Of a stretch of 64,000 nucleotides of DNA, positions 45,625 to 53,838 are shown in pieces; the stretch's first letter is position 1, and the number at the start of each line of letters is the position of its first letter. The notes under the pieces are model-generated. The model searched no databases. It was not told the DNA's origin and saw only the letters and a program-made list of their open reading frames with translations. This DNA comes from Alicyclobacillus_A sp963788285 (GTDB lineage: Bacteria; Bacillota; Bacilli; Alicyclobacillales; Alicyclobacillaceae). The DNA lies in contig CAWBGB010000012.1 in NCBI GenBank assembly GCA_963788285.1, positions 372,001 to 436,000 on the forward strand, written 5' to 3'. A program made the position numbers and the translations under genes.

Positions 45625-45795
45625 TCATCATCCTTCTATCAGCTCCTTCGCGAAAAATAGACCCGCCCCCTCCGTTCCATTCCACCCGTCCCCGATAGGG
45701 GGGTACTGTGTCCCTCGGTTCCATCCAGACAGCAGAAAGTGTCTAACACAAATTAAAATTTATAATTTTGAAGGAACCGACGAAATAACGGAGAA

Positions 45796-46006
45796 ATGAT
45801 GATGCATTTGATGATGATCGTGAAAAACAAGACGCGCCTGAGAGAACTTCTCGACAACCGCGGAACGAAACAGAGTTGGCTAGAGGAACAAGCGAAAAAT
45901 CAGTCCAACAACGTTGAACATGATTGTAAATGGGAATGCGTAACCTAACGTCAAAACAGCATTGTAAATCGTGAAGGCATTTCTGAACAGGGGAAATATG
46001 GAATAA
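45796..46006 (+). pseudogene. XRE-family helix-turn-helix remnant
   Basis: IVKNKTRLRELLDNRGTKQSW is a typical HTH_3 beginning; after a one-base change near 45895 another frame gives ISPTTLNMIVNGNA and PNVKTAL, the recognition helix and following turn, with two stop codons in it. The end is TAA at 46004-46006. Confidence 0.7.
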
Positions 46007-46383
46007 TGTCCTTTGAAAATACCCTCCAATCCGGAAGGAGTAGCAGGTACCCGCCGCGTAGGAAGAGTGATGGATGAGCATAATTAAGAAGGATCTCCAG
46101 GGAAAAACAGATGACAACGCAACAGCACGACAGTAATCAAGTCGATGAACTGTACTGCCCAATCTGAGACTTTACCATGAGCGGATAAACGGGTGGATGC
46201 ACGCCGTTCTGTAGCAACTGTAGATACAGGGCGTGTGCGAGCTCCGACATCATAATCTTGCACGGTGTTCTCCACTGAATTCGAACCATACCCACAAACT
46301 CCCCACATCAGATACGGACTTCACTGATGAAATTCTGATAATGGCGTGATACCGTATTAGATCGTCAAAATTGCGACTAAGGA
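46007..46383. other. Gene-free stretch
   Basis: I see no supported gene, RNA or repeat here; open frames lack ribosome sites and recognisable motifs. Confidence 0.4.
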
Positions 46384-47346
46384 GTGGGGGAATCCGATGA
46401 GACGGCTATCCAATCGTCCCTAGACTTGGCAGTTCTTGCTTTCAAATCCCTTACCATTTGTCTATGTATCGTGCCGATTTCCGGGTGTAACGTAATCAGG
46501 CCATCGAATTTCACACGTAATCAACTTGGGACAACAGCGATTTCTCCTACCAACACTGGAGTTCCTCTAAATACATCTCTTGTTGACGTAATGTCAAATA
46601 CAGTGAACTCCATATATTCGGCATCAATACTGAGTGTCTTTACCATCACAACGATAAGTGGAAGTAACCAATCCAATTCGCAACCCCCATCAGAGGACCT
46701 CGGTACAGGATTTCTAATTGATAACAACGGTAACATCGCCACAAACGACCATGTAGTGGGTTCCGCAAGTACTGTCACTGTGCAAAACGGTGGACATACG
46801 GACAATGGTCGGTAAGGACCGTCTGGATGATTTGGCAATTGTTTACATGCCACCAGTAGCCGGTACAAAGCCCCCCTCGGTACTGTAACTTCATTGAAAC
46901 CAGTACAGTTCCTAATCGCTATCGGGAACCCATTTCAACTGACGGACAGCGTCACCTCTGGCATTGTCAGTGGACTGAACCGCTCCGCCTCCGGTCGGTC
47001 AACGTGAGATGAACGGCTTAATTCAAACGGACGCCCCCATCAATCCGGGCAATTCTGGGGGACCATTAATGGACAGTCACGGACAGGTAGCAGGTATCAA
47101 CACAATGATTGAAAGTCCGGTGTCAGGCTCTGTTGGTATCGGATTTGCCATCCCAATCGACCGTTTAAAACAGGTGCTTCCTGAGTTACTGAAAGGCAAA
47201 TGAATTAACTACCCCTGGCTTGGAATCACAGGTCTTGACATCGATGCTGGGCTTCAGGAGGAATACAACTTACCGACTGCACAGGGGGGTTTCGTAATCA
47301 CCACCGTTCCAAACGGACCGGCACATAAGGCGGGAAGTGGCTTCTA
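46384..47346 (+). pseudogene. HtrA/DegP-type serine protease, frameshifted
   Basis: Begins with a lipoprotein-like signal (ICLCIVPISGC), a Thr/Asn-rich linker, then protease pieces: GTGFLIDNNGNIATNDHVVG with the catalytic His, DDLAIVYM with Asp, FLIAIGNPF, and INPGNSGGPLMDSHGQ with Ser, followed by WLGITGLDID of a PDZ domain. Frame changes near 46815 and 47005 and a stop at 47201-47203 break it; the PDZ ends early. All three catalytic residues survive, so decay is recent. Confidence 0.88.
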
Positions 47347-47406
47347 GCCGACATGCTCTTAAAATAAAAAAAGCGTTACACCTGGCACAACTCCCCAATG
47401 AGCTGC

Positions 47407-48050
47407 TTATTTAGATCCATTCCGGGCCCTGTTCAGCAGCCTGCGGCCTGTAAGCCAAACCGCTGCCCCGGTTCCCCACAATATCAGGGCTGAGCCAAAG
47501 CCGACGGCTGCCCCCACCATGCTACAATCTGATGATGCCCCAAGGTAACTCTCGCGGGCACCATAAGCAATGTGACTGCCGCAAGCAGGCAGAGGAGTGT
47601 GCCCGCAATATAGTGGATCCTCACCCGGAAAAGGTGCGCCAGAGGAAAGAAATGAGCGCCGACAATAAGGGCCATCACAGGGAAAAACAAATCAAAGTAT
47701 TTGGTTGCGCCACAAATTGTGCTGGCGGCACCGATCAACGCGCCTTCTAGACCGAAAATAATATCGAACCACATACCCACTCGCTTCGAGTGACGGGCAT
47801 CCGCTTCCGTCATCTCATTTGATGATAACCACCTGGATGCCTCTATCAATATGATTCCGCCAATAAGTAGCGTGATACCGATCAACAGAGACAGGATAAA
47901 CAGCCAGAGGAATTCCCAGCCCTGCAGTCCGAGAATTCCAATCCCCGCCCACAGAGTACCGAAAAACGCCATGAAGAGAACTCCGGAAGCCGTGCCGCGC
48001 ACGGCAACTCTGGGAATGATGTTTTGTGATACATGAAGACCCCCTTTCAA
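47407..48050 (-). pseudogene. Multi-helix membrane protein with C-terminal frameshift
   Basis: The main frame encodes about six hydrophobic segments (residues 20-165), including HDED-free ALIVGAHFFPLAHLF and a GIILIEASRWLSS turn; it resembles small hypothetical membrane proteins of the DUF7010 kind but I am not sure. Near 47550 the frame changes: the natural end GASSDCSMVGAAVGFGSALI and WGTGAAVWLTGRRLLNRAR runs in another frame to TAA at 47407. In the unshifted frame it stops at 47484 after a non-membrane tail. A sequencing indel would also explain it. Confidence 0.6.
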
Positions 48051-48638
48051 TTGAAGTCTAAAATTAGATATTCATGTTCAGTGAATCCTGTAGGGATTCA
48101 TAATTCCAAACTGCTATTTTATTCATGATATAGCATTAGTTGGCGTGGTTATCTCTCCAACATGCAAGTAAGAGCAAATTTCCGTGTCGTTCATGGATGC
48201 TGCACTCCCCTCACATACGACTCGAACGAACTCCCTCCAGGGAGGATATCAATCAGTACTTTCCTGTGACCCTGGTTGCGAGCTTGTATCAATGTTCGGG
48301 CAGAGAGGCATTGCGCTAACCTACCTCTATGGTCTTTCGTTTTCTCTCTTATTCTAGGTCAATCGCAGTATTTCGCAGTTGACTCAGCAGACGATTCGTT
48401 TCGACAATCACAATAGCTCCTTTTGCTAGAATATGGTTGCACAGTGTGCTCCATATACACCTTTGCGACTCATCCTCCCATGTCTCCCAGGGTCCTCATT
48501 TCGTCCCGTTTCATTCCTTCGTTCTGCTTGTCAAAGGGTGGAGATCAGTGGTTTGCCGACGTCACTTTTTGCGACTTTCGTTTAACTATGCAGACGAAGG
48601 GCGTTCCAAAAACTCGGTCAACTTTTGACATGAATGGA
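48051..48638. other. Gene-free stretch of about 590 bp
   Basis: No coding region, RNA or repeat that I can support. Only short unmatched frames are present, and the sequence shows no codon pattern. It probably holds debris of old genes between the decayed zone and the cotJ operon. Confidence 0.4.
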
Positions 48639-48716
48639 AAGCAGACCTGCTGTGTGAGGGACAATAAAGTTCCTCACATCCGTAGGCCTGCTGCGTGAAA
48701 TTCGCCCATCTACTCT
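48639..48716 (-). repeat. Dispersed hairpin repeat, copy 2, after cotJC
   Basis: Same element as at 33749-33820: CAGACCT / AGGCCTG outer arm, TGTGAGG / CCTCACA inner arm and a GCCCATCT flank. It lies 17 nt after the cotJC stop and is followed on the minus strand by CTTTCC, so it may end the cotJ transcript. Confidence 0.6.
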
Positions 48717-48732
48717 CCTTCCCATACGTTTT

Positions 48733-49302
48733 TCAGAACACTCTCTTGCTTTCCTGGTGCTCCTTCAAAATCTCCACGGCTTCCCGAAAGCGCAGCGAGT
48801 GTACAATCTCCCGCTCTCGCAGGAATTTGAGCGCGTCCTGAATGTCGACGTCGTCAGTGATGTCAATGAGCCACTGGTACGTGGCCCGCGCCTTCTCCTC
48901 GGCCGCGATGTCTTCGTACAGATCTGCAATCGGGTCTCCCTTCGCTTGTATGTAGGTGGCTGTCCAGGGAACACCAGCCGCATTGTGATAGGATAACGCG
49001 TTGTCGTGATCCGCAAAATGCCCATCCAGTCCAGCCGCTTTCATCTGCTCCGGGGTCGCGTCTTTGATGAGTTTGTACACCATGGTTGCAATCATCTCGA
49101 GGTGAGCAAACTCCTCAGTCCCAATGTCGGTCAGCAGGCCTATCACTTTGTCAGGGATGCTATAGCGCTGGTTCAGGTAACGGAGTGCGGCTGCCAGTTC
49201 ACCGTCTGCGCCACCGTACTGTTCAATCAGGAATTTGGCGAGTTTTGGATCACACTTGCTGACTCGAACCGGATACTGTAATTTCTTTTCGTAAATCCAC
49301 AC
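48733..49302 (-). CDS. cotJC: Spore coat protein CotJC, manganese-catalase family
   Basis: Coat component of 189 residues, the usual length. The four-helix dimanganese catalase-like core shows GGADGELAAALRYLNQRYSI and DIGTEEFAHLEMIATMV, where the Glu and His residues correspond to metal ligands, and AAEEKARATYQWL and REIVHSLRF in the second half. GTG 49302 is chosen because AGGAGG is 8-9 nt before; a longer frame to 49479 overlaps cotJB. Last gene of cotJABC, likely expressed in the mother cell during sporulation. Confidence 0.94.
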   Translation of the reverse strand: MWIYEKKLQYPVRVSKCDPKLAKFLIEQYGGADGELAAALRYLNQRYSIPDKVIGLLTDIGTEEFAHLEMIATMVYKLIKDATPEQMKAAGLDGHFADHDNALSYHNAAGVPWTATYIQAKGDPIADLYEDIAAEEKARATYQWLIDITDDVDIQDALKFLREREIVHSLRFREAVEILKEHQESKRVF

Positions 49303-49342
49303 GCGGGCATCCCTCCTCTTGTCCCCTCTCCACGCCGCGCAT

Positions 49343-49606
49343 CTACACTTGCCATGGCCATGGACTGGAAGACCAGGTCCATGTTTGTCCTGTTGGGCTA
49401 TTTCCGAACTCCTGCAAGGGGCCGAACGACATTTCGAACTGCTGCATAAGTACCCGTTTGCGGCGTTGAAACTGAGCAAACTGCGCGAGCGCTTGCTGGT
49501 CGTCAGGATGGGTGTCCAAATACAGCGTCAATTCCAATAGCACAAAGTCTACCGTCTGCAGTTCATGCATGTATTGGTAGTACTCCTTGGAGATGGATTC
49601 GCTCAT
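49343..49606 (-). CDS. cotJB: Spore coat protein CotJB
   Basis: Small coat protein of 87 residues. YMHELQTVDFVLLELTLYLDTHPDD and ALAQFAQFQ are typical of CotJB, and the C terminus SFGPLQEFGNS..WTWSSSPWPWQ is Trp-rich as in the family. ATG 49606 overlaps the cotJA stop by 4 bp and is preceded by GGGGAG. Needed, in Bacillus, with CotJC for coat assembly. Confidence 0.94.
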   Translation of the reverse strand: MSESISKEYYQYMHELQTVDFVLLELTLYLDTHPDDQQALAQFAQFQRRKRVLMQQFEMSFGPLQEFGNSPTGQTWTWSSSPWPWQV

Positions 49607-49821
49607 TCGCGGCTCCCCCTCTTGTAGCGCGGTTCGTACGGACTGTACAAATCTGGCCACAGTGTTCCGTGTTTCAACGCCTCCCGGGGCGAGAACTGCT
49701 TGAGTCCTTGGGGTTGATATGTGATGTATTGATTCGGTGGCACAATGTAGGCTTTGGGCAAGGGAGGACAAGGGTCAAACGAACTGCGGAATGGTTGATA
49801 TGGACGCCACTGCCCATCCAC
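49603..49821 (-). CDS. cotJA: Spore coat-associated protein CotJA
   Basis: 72-residue Pro/Tyr-rich protein; RPYQPFRSSFDPCPPLPK and PPNQYITYQPQGLKQFSP are typical of CotJA. I choose GTG 49821 because AGAGGAGG lies 7 nt before it; an upstream GTG at 49860 lacks a site. A CATATAAC sequence (49867-49874) is placed like a sigma-E -10 element with a start near 49860, but the -35 part is poor. Confidence 0.9.
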   Translation of the reverse strand: MDGQWRPYQPFRSSFDPCPPLPKAYIVPPNQYITYQPQGLKQFSPREALKHGTLWPDLYSPYEPRYKRGSRE

Positions 49822-49944
49822 GGTCAGGCCTCCTCTCGTGCTATGGAAAAACTGGCTCACGAAAGGGTTATATGCAGAGTGGACGCTCGACAGAAGCCAG
49901 ACGAGACCCGGAATGGGCAGAATTGAAAGTGGCTGAAGTAAGGA

Positions 49945-50460
49945 TTAGTGCAGAATTAGAACGACGAGGAGTCCCACAATGACACCACCAAGCACTTCCA
50001 CGGGTTTGTGCCCAACATGTTCGTCGAGCACAGGCCAGTCGACGAGCCACCAAGGCGATTTTGCCACCGGAATGGGGCGCAGCTCACCAGTAGCCACACT
50101 ACCTGGTGCAGAGGGGTGTGAAGACTCTGCCGCAGACGTCTTGAGTTCATGCAACAAGCGGTTGAGAACAGCGGCCTGGCGCCCCGTCTGCCAGCGCACC
50201 CCGGCCGCGTCATACATGACAATCATGGCGACGAAGATGGCGATGCCGAGCACGGGATTGTCCCCACCGTAACGAAGCCACAACTCGGCGACAAGTGCCA
50301 CAACAAGGGCGGTGTGCGAGCTTGGCATCCCCCCGGATCTGCGCATGAGCTGCCAGTCCCACCGCTTAAGGCGCAACATAATCAGCAGCGGTTTGAGCAC
50401 TTGGGCAGTCATCATGGCAAGCAAGGGACTGATCCAGATGTATTGACCATCGCCCAACAT
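49945..50460 (-). CDS. Divergent PAP2 (DUF212) membrane protein
   Basis: 171 residues with four or five hydrophobic segments. GGMPSSHTALVVAL with the conserved SSH, and MYDAAGVRWQTGRQAAVLN with the Arg, identify the DUF212 branch of PAP2-like acid phosphatase proteins; HKPVEVLGGVIVG is the family end. Such proteins may dephosphorylate lipid phosphates. A variable stretch of about 35 residues is inserted before the last helix. Start ATG follows GGAGGAG. Divergent from the DedA gene. Confidence 0.9.
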   Translation of the reverse strand: MLGDGQYIWISPLLAMMTAQVLKPLLIMLRLKRWDWQLMRRSGGMPSSHTALVVALVAELWLRYGGDNPVLGIAIFVAMIVMYDAAGVRWQTGRQAAVLNRLLHELKTSAAESSHPSAPGSVATGELRPIPVAKSPWWLVDWPVLDEHVGHKPVEVLGGVIVGLLVVLILH

Positions 50461-50712
50461 TCATACTTCTCCTCCAGTACCCAGGTGATAACAACAAAAT
50501 CCATCCTATTGAAAATCATACACCGAGAAGACCCTAACACTCCACGAACGTATATTGGTAATATAAAAAAAGAGCAATGCCCATGGTTCACGAACGCATT
50601 CGCACGGGTCAAGGGCACACAGAGACAGGAATTGGCGTACATACGCGATTTCACGCACACCTGTGACCAAATCCACCGCGTTCTTCTAACTCACAGCAAA
50701 GGGGTACCCAAT

Positions 50713-51384
50713 TTGCATCATCATCTGGCTCACTTGTTGTCGACCTACGGATATTGGGGACTGGGCGGTGGTCTAGCACTCGAATACCTGTTCATTCCGG
50801 TACCTGGCGAAACCATACTGACTACTGTAGGCATCCTCTGGCAAAATCCGAAGTACCACCTTCAGTTGTTCTGGCTTTTGCTGTCCACAACCGCGGGCAC
50901 ATTTTCAGGCGCGATGTTTGGATATCTCGTTGGCCGAGCATTAGGCCGTCCGTTTCTCATTCGTTTCGGCAAATACATTCGCTTGACGCCTGAGCGCATT
51001 GACAAGGTCGGCAAACTCTTTACCAAGTATACCGTACCAACCCTGATTTGTTCGCGTTACATCGCCGGAATTCGAATCATCGTGCCGTACATTGCTGGCA
51101 TCAACCGGGTACGCCTTCTCGTGTTTGCACCCGTCATGCTGATCAGTTCTCTCATGTGGACAGCAACGTTCATCCTGGCTGGTTCCGTCATCGAAAAGGC
51201 CTGGGGGCGGTTTATCGAAAACTGGCAGCGTAACCTCATCCCAGTCTTGATTGTGCTCTTGGTCGTGGTCGTTCTGTACATCTACATTCACCGCTGGATG
51301 AAACGAAAATTGGAAATCGAAGACAGCGATGACCACGCTGGTGAGGGCCCGACTTCCAATTCCGATTCAAACCATCAGCCATAA
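50713..51384 (+). CDS. DedA-family membrane protein
   Basis: Putative lipid scramblase/flippase-like or proton-dependent transporter; DedA proteins recycle undecaprenyl phosphate or move phospholipids. 223 residues, about five hydrophobic segments, with the family motifs EYLFIPVPGETILTTVG, GRALGRPFLIRFGKY and SRYIAGIRIIVPYIAG. The C terminus is charged. TTG 50713 is chosen since AAAGGGG is 8 nt before; the frame extends upstream over unrelated DNA. Divergent from the PAP2 gene by 250 bp. Confidence 0.88.
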   Translation: MHHHLAHLLSTYGYWGLGGGLALEYLFIPVPGETILTTVGILWQNPKYHLQLFWLLLSTTAGTFSGAMFGYLVGRALGRPFLIRFGKYIRLTPERIDKVGKLFTKYTVPTLICSRYIAGIRIIVPYIAGINRVRLLVFAPVMLISSLMWTATFILAGSVIEKAWGRFIENWQRNLIPVLIVLLVVVVLYIYIHRWMKRKLEIEDSDDHAGEGPTSNSDSNHQP

Positions 51385-51405
51385 GCTGGCCGGTCACCGA
51401 ATGCC

Positions 51406-52194
51406 TCACTGCCGTTGCCGGAACATTTCGTACAACAAGACCGCGCCGGCAATGGCCGCATTCAGGCTTTCTGCCATCCCGGCCATCGGAATTTTCACCT
51501 GATGTGTCCCCGCATCGACGATTTCTCGAGACACCCCAAATGCCTCACTGCCAATCACCAACAGAGAAGGGTTCCGAAAGTCCACCTCGTAACAGACCAA
51601 GTTCGCCCCAGCTGCGGTGACCAACACTTGCCCGTCCGGCCACTTGTTCCGCCACGCATCCACGTAATCCTTACTGCCGCAGGAGAGCACGGGCACTCGA
51701 AAGAGACCGCCCATGGTGGCGCGTACGACCTTCGGAGAGAACGGATCCACAGTTCCGGTGCCGCAACACACTTCGCTAACCGCAAAGGCGTCGGCGGATC
51801 GGATGATGGTGCCGACATTCCCCGGGTCCTGAACTCCATCCAACAACAGTGTATGCGAAGCCAGTTGGGCCTTGTCCAACCCTGCGTTATCCGGGATTCT
51901 TGCAATGGCAGCCACACCCTGCGGCGTCATCGTGTCGCTCACAGCGGCGAACGCCCCGGGAGACAACTCAAACAGCGGGACGCCCCGTTGCAAAGCGGCA
52001 TCCGTAATCTTCTCTGGCAACTCGTCGCTTCCGACATCCCACAACAGGGCATCCACCTGCAACGAGGACCTCAACAACTCCTCAACGAGCCGCATACCTT
52101 CCACCAGGAACGCACCGTGGGCCATCCTGCCCTTCTTGGTCTTCAACGCAGCCCACGCTTTGACGCGCGGATTTTGTAGTGACTCCAAGTACAC
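51406..52194 (-). CDS. TrmH/SpoU-family RNA 2'-O-methyltransferase
   Basis: SAM-dependent ribose methyltransferase with a trefoil knot, probably acting on 23S rRNA or tRNA. 262 residues: N-terminal substrate-binding domain with SLQNPRVKAWAALKTKKGR, then SPOUT motifs DPGNVGTIIRSADAF, VIGSEAFGVS and IPMAGMAESLNAAIAGAVLL. GTG 52194 has GGAGG 8 nt before; a GTG at 52212 has none. Bacillus YsgA is similar and also lies near rplT. It follows the rplT terminator, so expression needs read-through or an own promoter. Confidence 0.92.
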   Translation of the reverse strand: MYLESLQNPRVKAWAALKTKKGRMAHGAFLVEGMRLVEELLRSSLQVDALLWDVGSDELPEKITDAALQRGVPLFELSPGAFAAVSDTMTPQGVAAIARIPDNAGLDKAQLASHTLLLDGVQDPGNVGTIIRSADAFAVSEVCCGTGTVDPFSPKVVRATMGGLFRVPVLSCGSKDYVDAWRNKWPDGQVLVTAAGANLVCYEVDFRNPSLLVIGSEAFGVSREIVDAGTHQVKIPMAGMAESLNAAIAGAVLLYEMFRQRQ

Positions 52195-52240
52195 GCCAAA
52201 ATCCTCCCTCACAACTGAAACACTTTTGCTCCACCGGGAT

Positions 52241-52266
52241 AAAAAAACCGGCCGAAGTTCGGCCGG
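52241..52266 (-). terminator. Terminator after rplT
   Basis: Perfect 9-bp stem CCGGCCGAA / TTCGGCCGG with a single-base gap between arms, followed on the minus strand by TTTTTTT. It marks the end of the infC operon. Confidence 0.95.
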
Positions 52267-52275
52267 AACTGTCGC

Positions 52276-52635
52276 TTACGCTTGTAATTTGGACTTCGCC
52301 ACACTTGCCAATTCGGCAAACGCCTTGCTGTCACTGACCGCGAGGTCCGCCAACATTTTGCGGTTCACGTCCACGCCAGCTAACTTCAGACCATGCATGA
52401 ACCGATTGTAGGACAATCCGTTCATGCGCGCCGCGGCGTTGATACGTTGAATCCACAGGCGACGAAAATCGCGCTTGCGGACGCGACGGTCGCGGTACGC
52501 GTACATCAAAGACTTCATGACTTGTTGCTTCGCTGTACGGAACAGTCTGTGCTTGGATCCGCGATATCCACGGGCAAGCTTCAATACTTTTTTATGACGC
52601 CGACGTGTCACCACGCCGCCTTTCACTCGTGCCAT
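52276..52635 (-). CDS. rplT: 50S ribosomal protein L20
   Basis: 23S rRNA-binding protein needed early in large-subunit assembly; 119 residues, the normal length. Begins MARVKGGVVTRRRHKKVLKLA and contains YRGSKHRLFRTAKQQVM, with a strongly basic N-terminal half. In Bacillus L20 also represses its own operon by binding the infC leader. Last gene of infC-rpmI-rplT. Confidence 0.98.
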   Translation of the reverse strand: MARVKGGVVTRRRHKKVLKLARGYRGSKHRLFRTAKQQVMKSLMYAYRDRRVRKRDFRRLWIQRINAAARMNGLSYNRFMHGLKLAGVDVNRKMLADLAVSDSKAFAELASVAKSKLQA

Positions 52636-52708
52636 TTCTCAATTCCTCCCTGTTCATCGGCAAAATCGATGGTTCGCCACGAATCACGCAGACATGGTAT
52701 GTCCAACA

Positions 52709-52909
52709 TTACTTCAAGTAGGCGACCATGTCCTTGATGCGGCGAATGTCGCTGGTGGAAACCCCGGTCGTGCCGCGCAGGTGGCGTTTGCGTTTCGGGC
52801 TCTTGCCTTCGGCCTTGTGGTACGCGAACGCATGAGCTCTCTTCAGCTGTCCGGATGCGGTCTTTTTCACGCGCTTGGACAGGCCGCTGTGCGTCTTCAT
52901 TTTTGGCAT
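52709..52909 (-). CDS. rpmI: 50S ribosomal protein L35
   Basis: Small basic ribosomal protein of 66 residues; MPKMKTHSGLSKRVKKTASG and RHLRGTTGVS are diagnostic. Second gene of the infC-rpmI-rplT operon with 73-80 nt gaps on both sides. Confidence 0.98.
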   Translation of the reverse strand: MPKMKTHSGLSKRVKKTASGQLKRAHAFAYHKAEGKSPKRKRHLRGTTGVSTSDIRRIKDMVAYLK

Positions 52910-52989
52910 ATGAAATCCTCCGTTTCATTGACCATTTCTCCGGTACGTCCAGGGTACAAGGACAAGTGCAAGACGGAATGTACACGTGA

Positions 52990-53514
52990 CTACGCATTGC
53001 TCTGCTGTTTCGGCGCAAGGATCATAATCATGTTGCGCCCTTCCAGCCTTGGTGCACGTTCCATCGCACCCAACTCAGAAGCAGCATCCGCCAGTTTCGT
53101 AAGCAGTTGATGTCCGATGTTGGAGTGCGTGATTTCACGTCCGCGGAAACGCACTGTCACTTTTACCTTGTCTCCATCCTCGAGGAACTTCAGGACGTTT
53201 TTCAGCTTCACCTGAAAGTCGTGATCCTCGATGTTCGGCGTCATTCGGACTTCCTTCAACACAACGACCTTCTGGTTCTTCCGAGCTTCCTTTTCCTTCT
53301 TACTTTGCTCGTACTTGAACTTGCCGTAGTCCATAATGCGACATACTGGCGGTCTTGCCGTTGGCGCTACATTCACCAAATCGAGGTTTTTCTCCTCTGC
53401 TATCCTGCGCGCATCGCGGACGTTCATGATGCCAAGCTGCGCACCGTCCACGTCAATCACGCGCACTTCGCGAGCGCGAATTCCGTCATTCACTTGAAAA
53501 TCTTCTTTGCTAAT
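52990..53514 (-). CDS. infC: Translation initiation factor IF-3 with AUU start
   Basis: Binds the 30S subunit and checks the start codon. 174 residues with two domains linked by a basic helix; NDGIRAREVRVID, PVCRIMDYGKFKYEQSKKEKE and VKVTVRFRGREITH are diagnostic. I place the start at ATT 53514: GGAGGTG lies 7 nt before it and the frame reads ISKEDFQVNDG, the known IF-3 N terminus. A GTG at 53493 would cut off the first seven residues. Rare AUU starts are a hallmark of infC autoregulation. Confidence 0.95.
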   Translation of the reverse strand: MSKEDFQVNDGIRAREVRVIDVDGAQLGIMNVRDARRIAEEKNLDLVNVAPTARPPVCRIMDYGKFKYEQSKKEKEARKNQKVVVLKEVRMTPNIEDHDFQVKLKNVLKFLEDGDKVKVTVRFRGREITHSNIGHQLLTKLADAASELGAMERAPRLEGRNMIMILAPKQQSNA

Positions 53515-53557
53515 ACCCTGTCACCTCCAGAGAGTAATGGGACATCTTCGGGACCAA

Positions 53558-53587
53558 ACAAAACGGCGCGGATGGGTCATCCGCGCC
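53558..53587 (-). promoter_or_regulatory. infC leader attenuator (L20-type)
   Basis: Perfect 10-bp stem GGCGCGGATG / CATCCGCGCC with a 3-nt loop and GTTTTGTTT on the minus strand, 44 nt before the infC start. In Bacillus such a terminator in the infC leader is controlled by L20 binding; here the same role is inferred from position. Confidence 0.8.
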
Positions 53588-53838
53588 TCTCTCGTGTGTC
53601 TTTCATCATAGCGCATCAAATCCACGTTCAATGCGCGCAAGAATCTTGAGAAAGGAACCCGTCGGCCCACGCCCACAAGGTGAGAAGCTCCCGCTTCTGC
53701 TTGTTCAGCAATATTGAAGATGCCATACGCCAACCATTGTACATGAGCAGCGTACAACCGTCAACTGCCTGTGTATCTAAAGCTCATAACCCGTAGCCAT
53801 AGACGAAAACCTATGCACATTTGAACGACGAGACGTCC

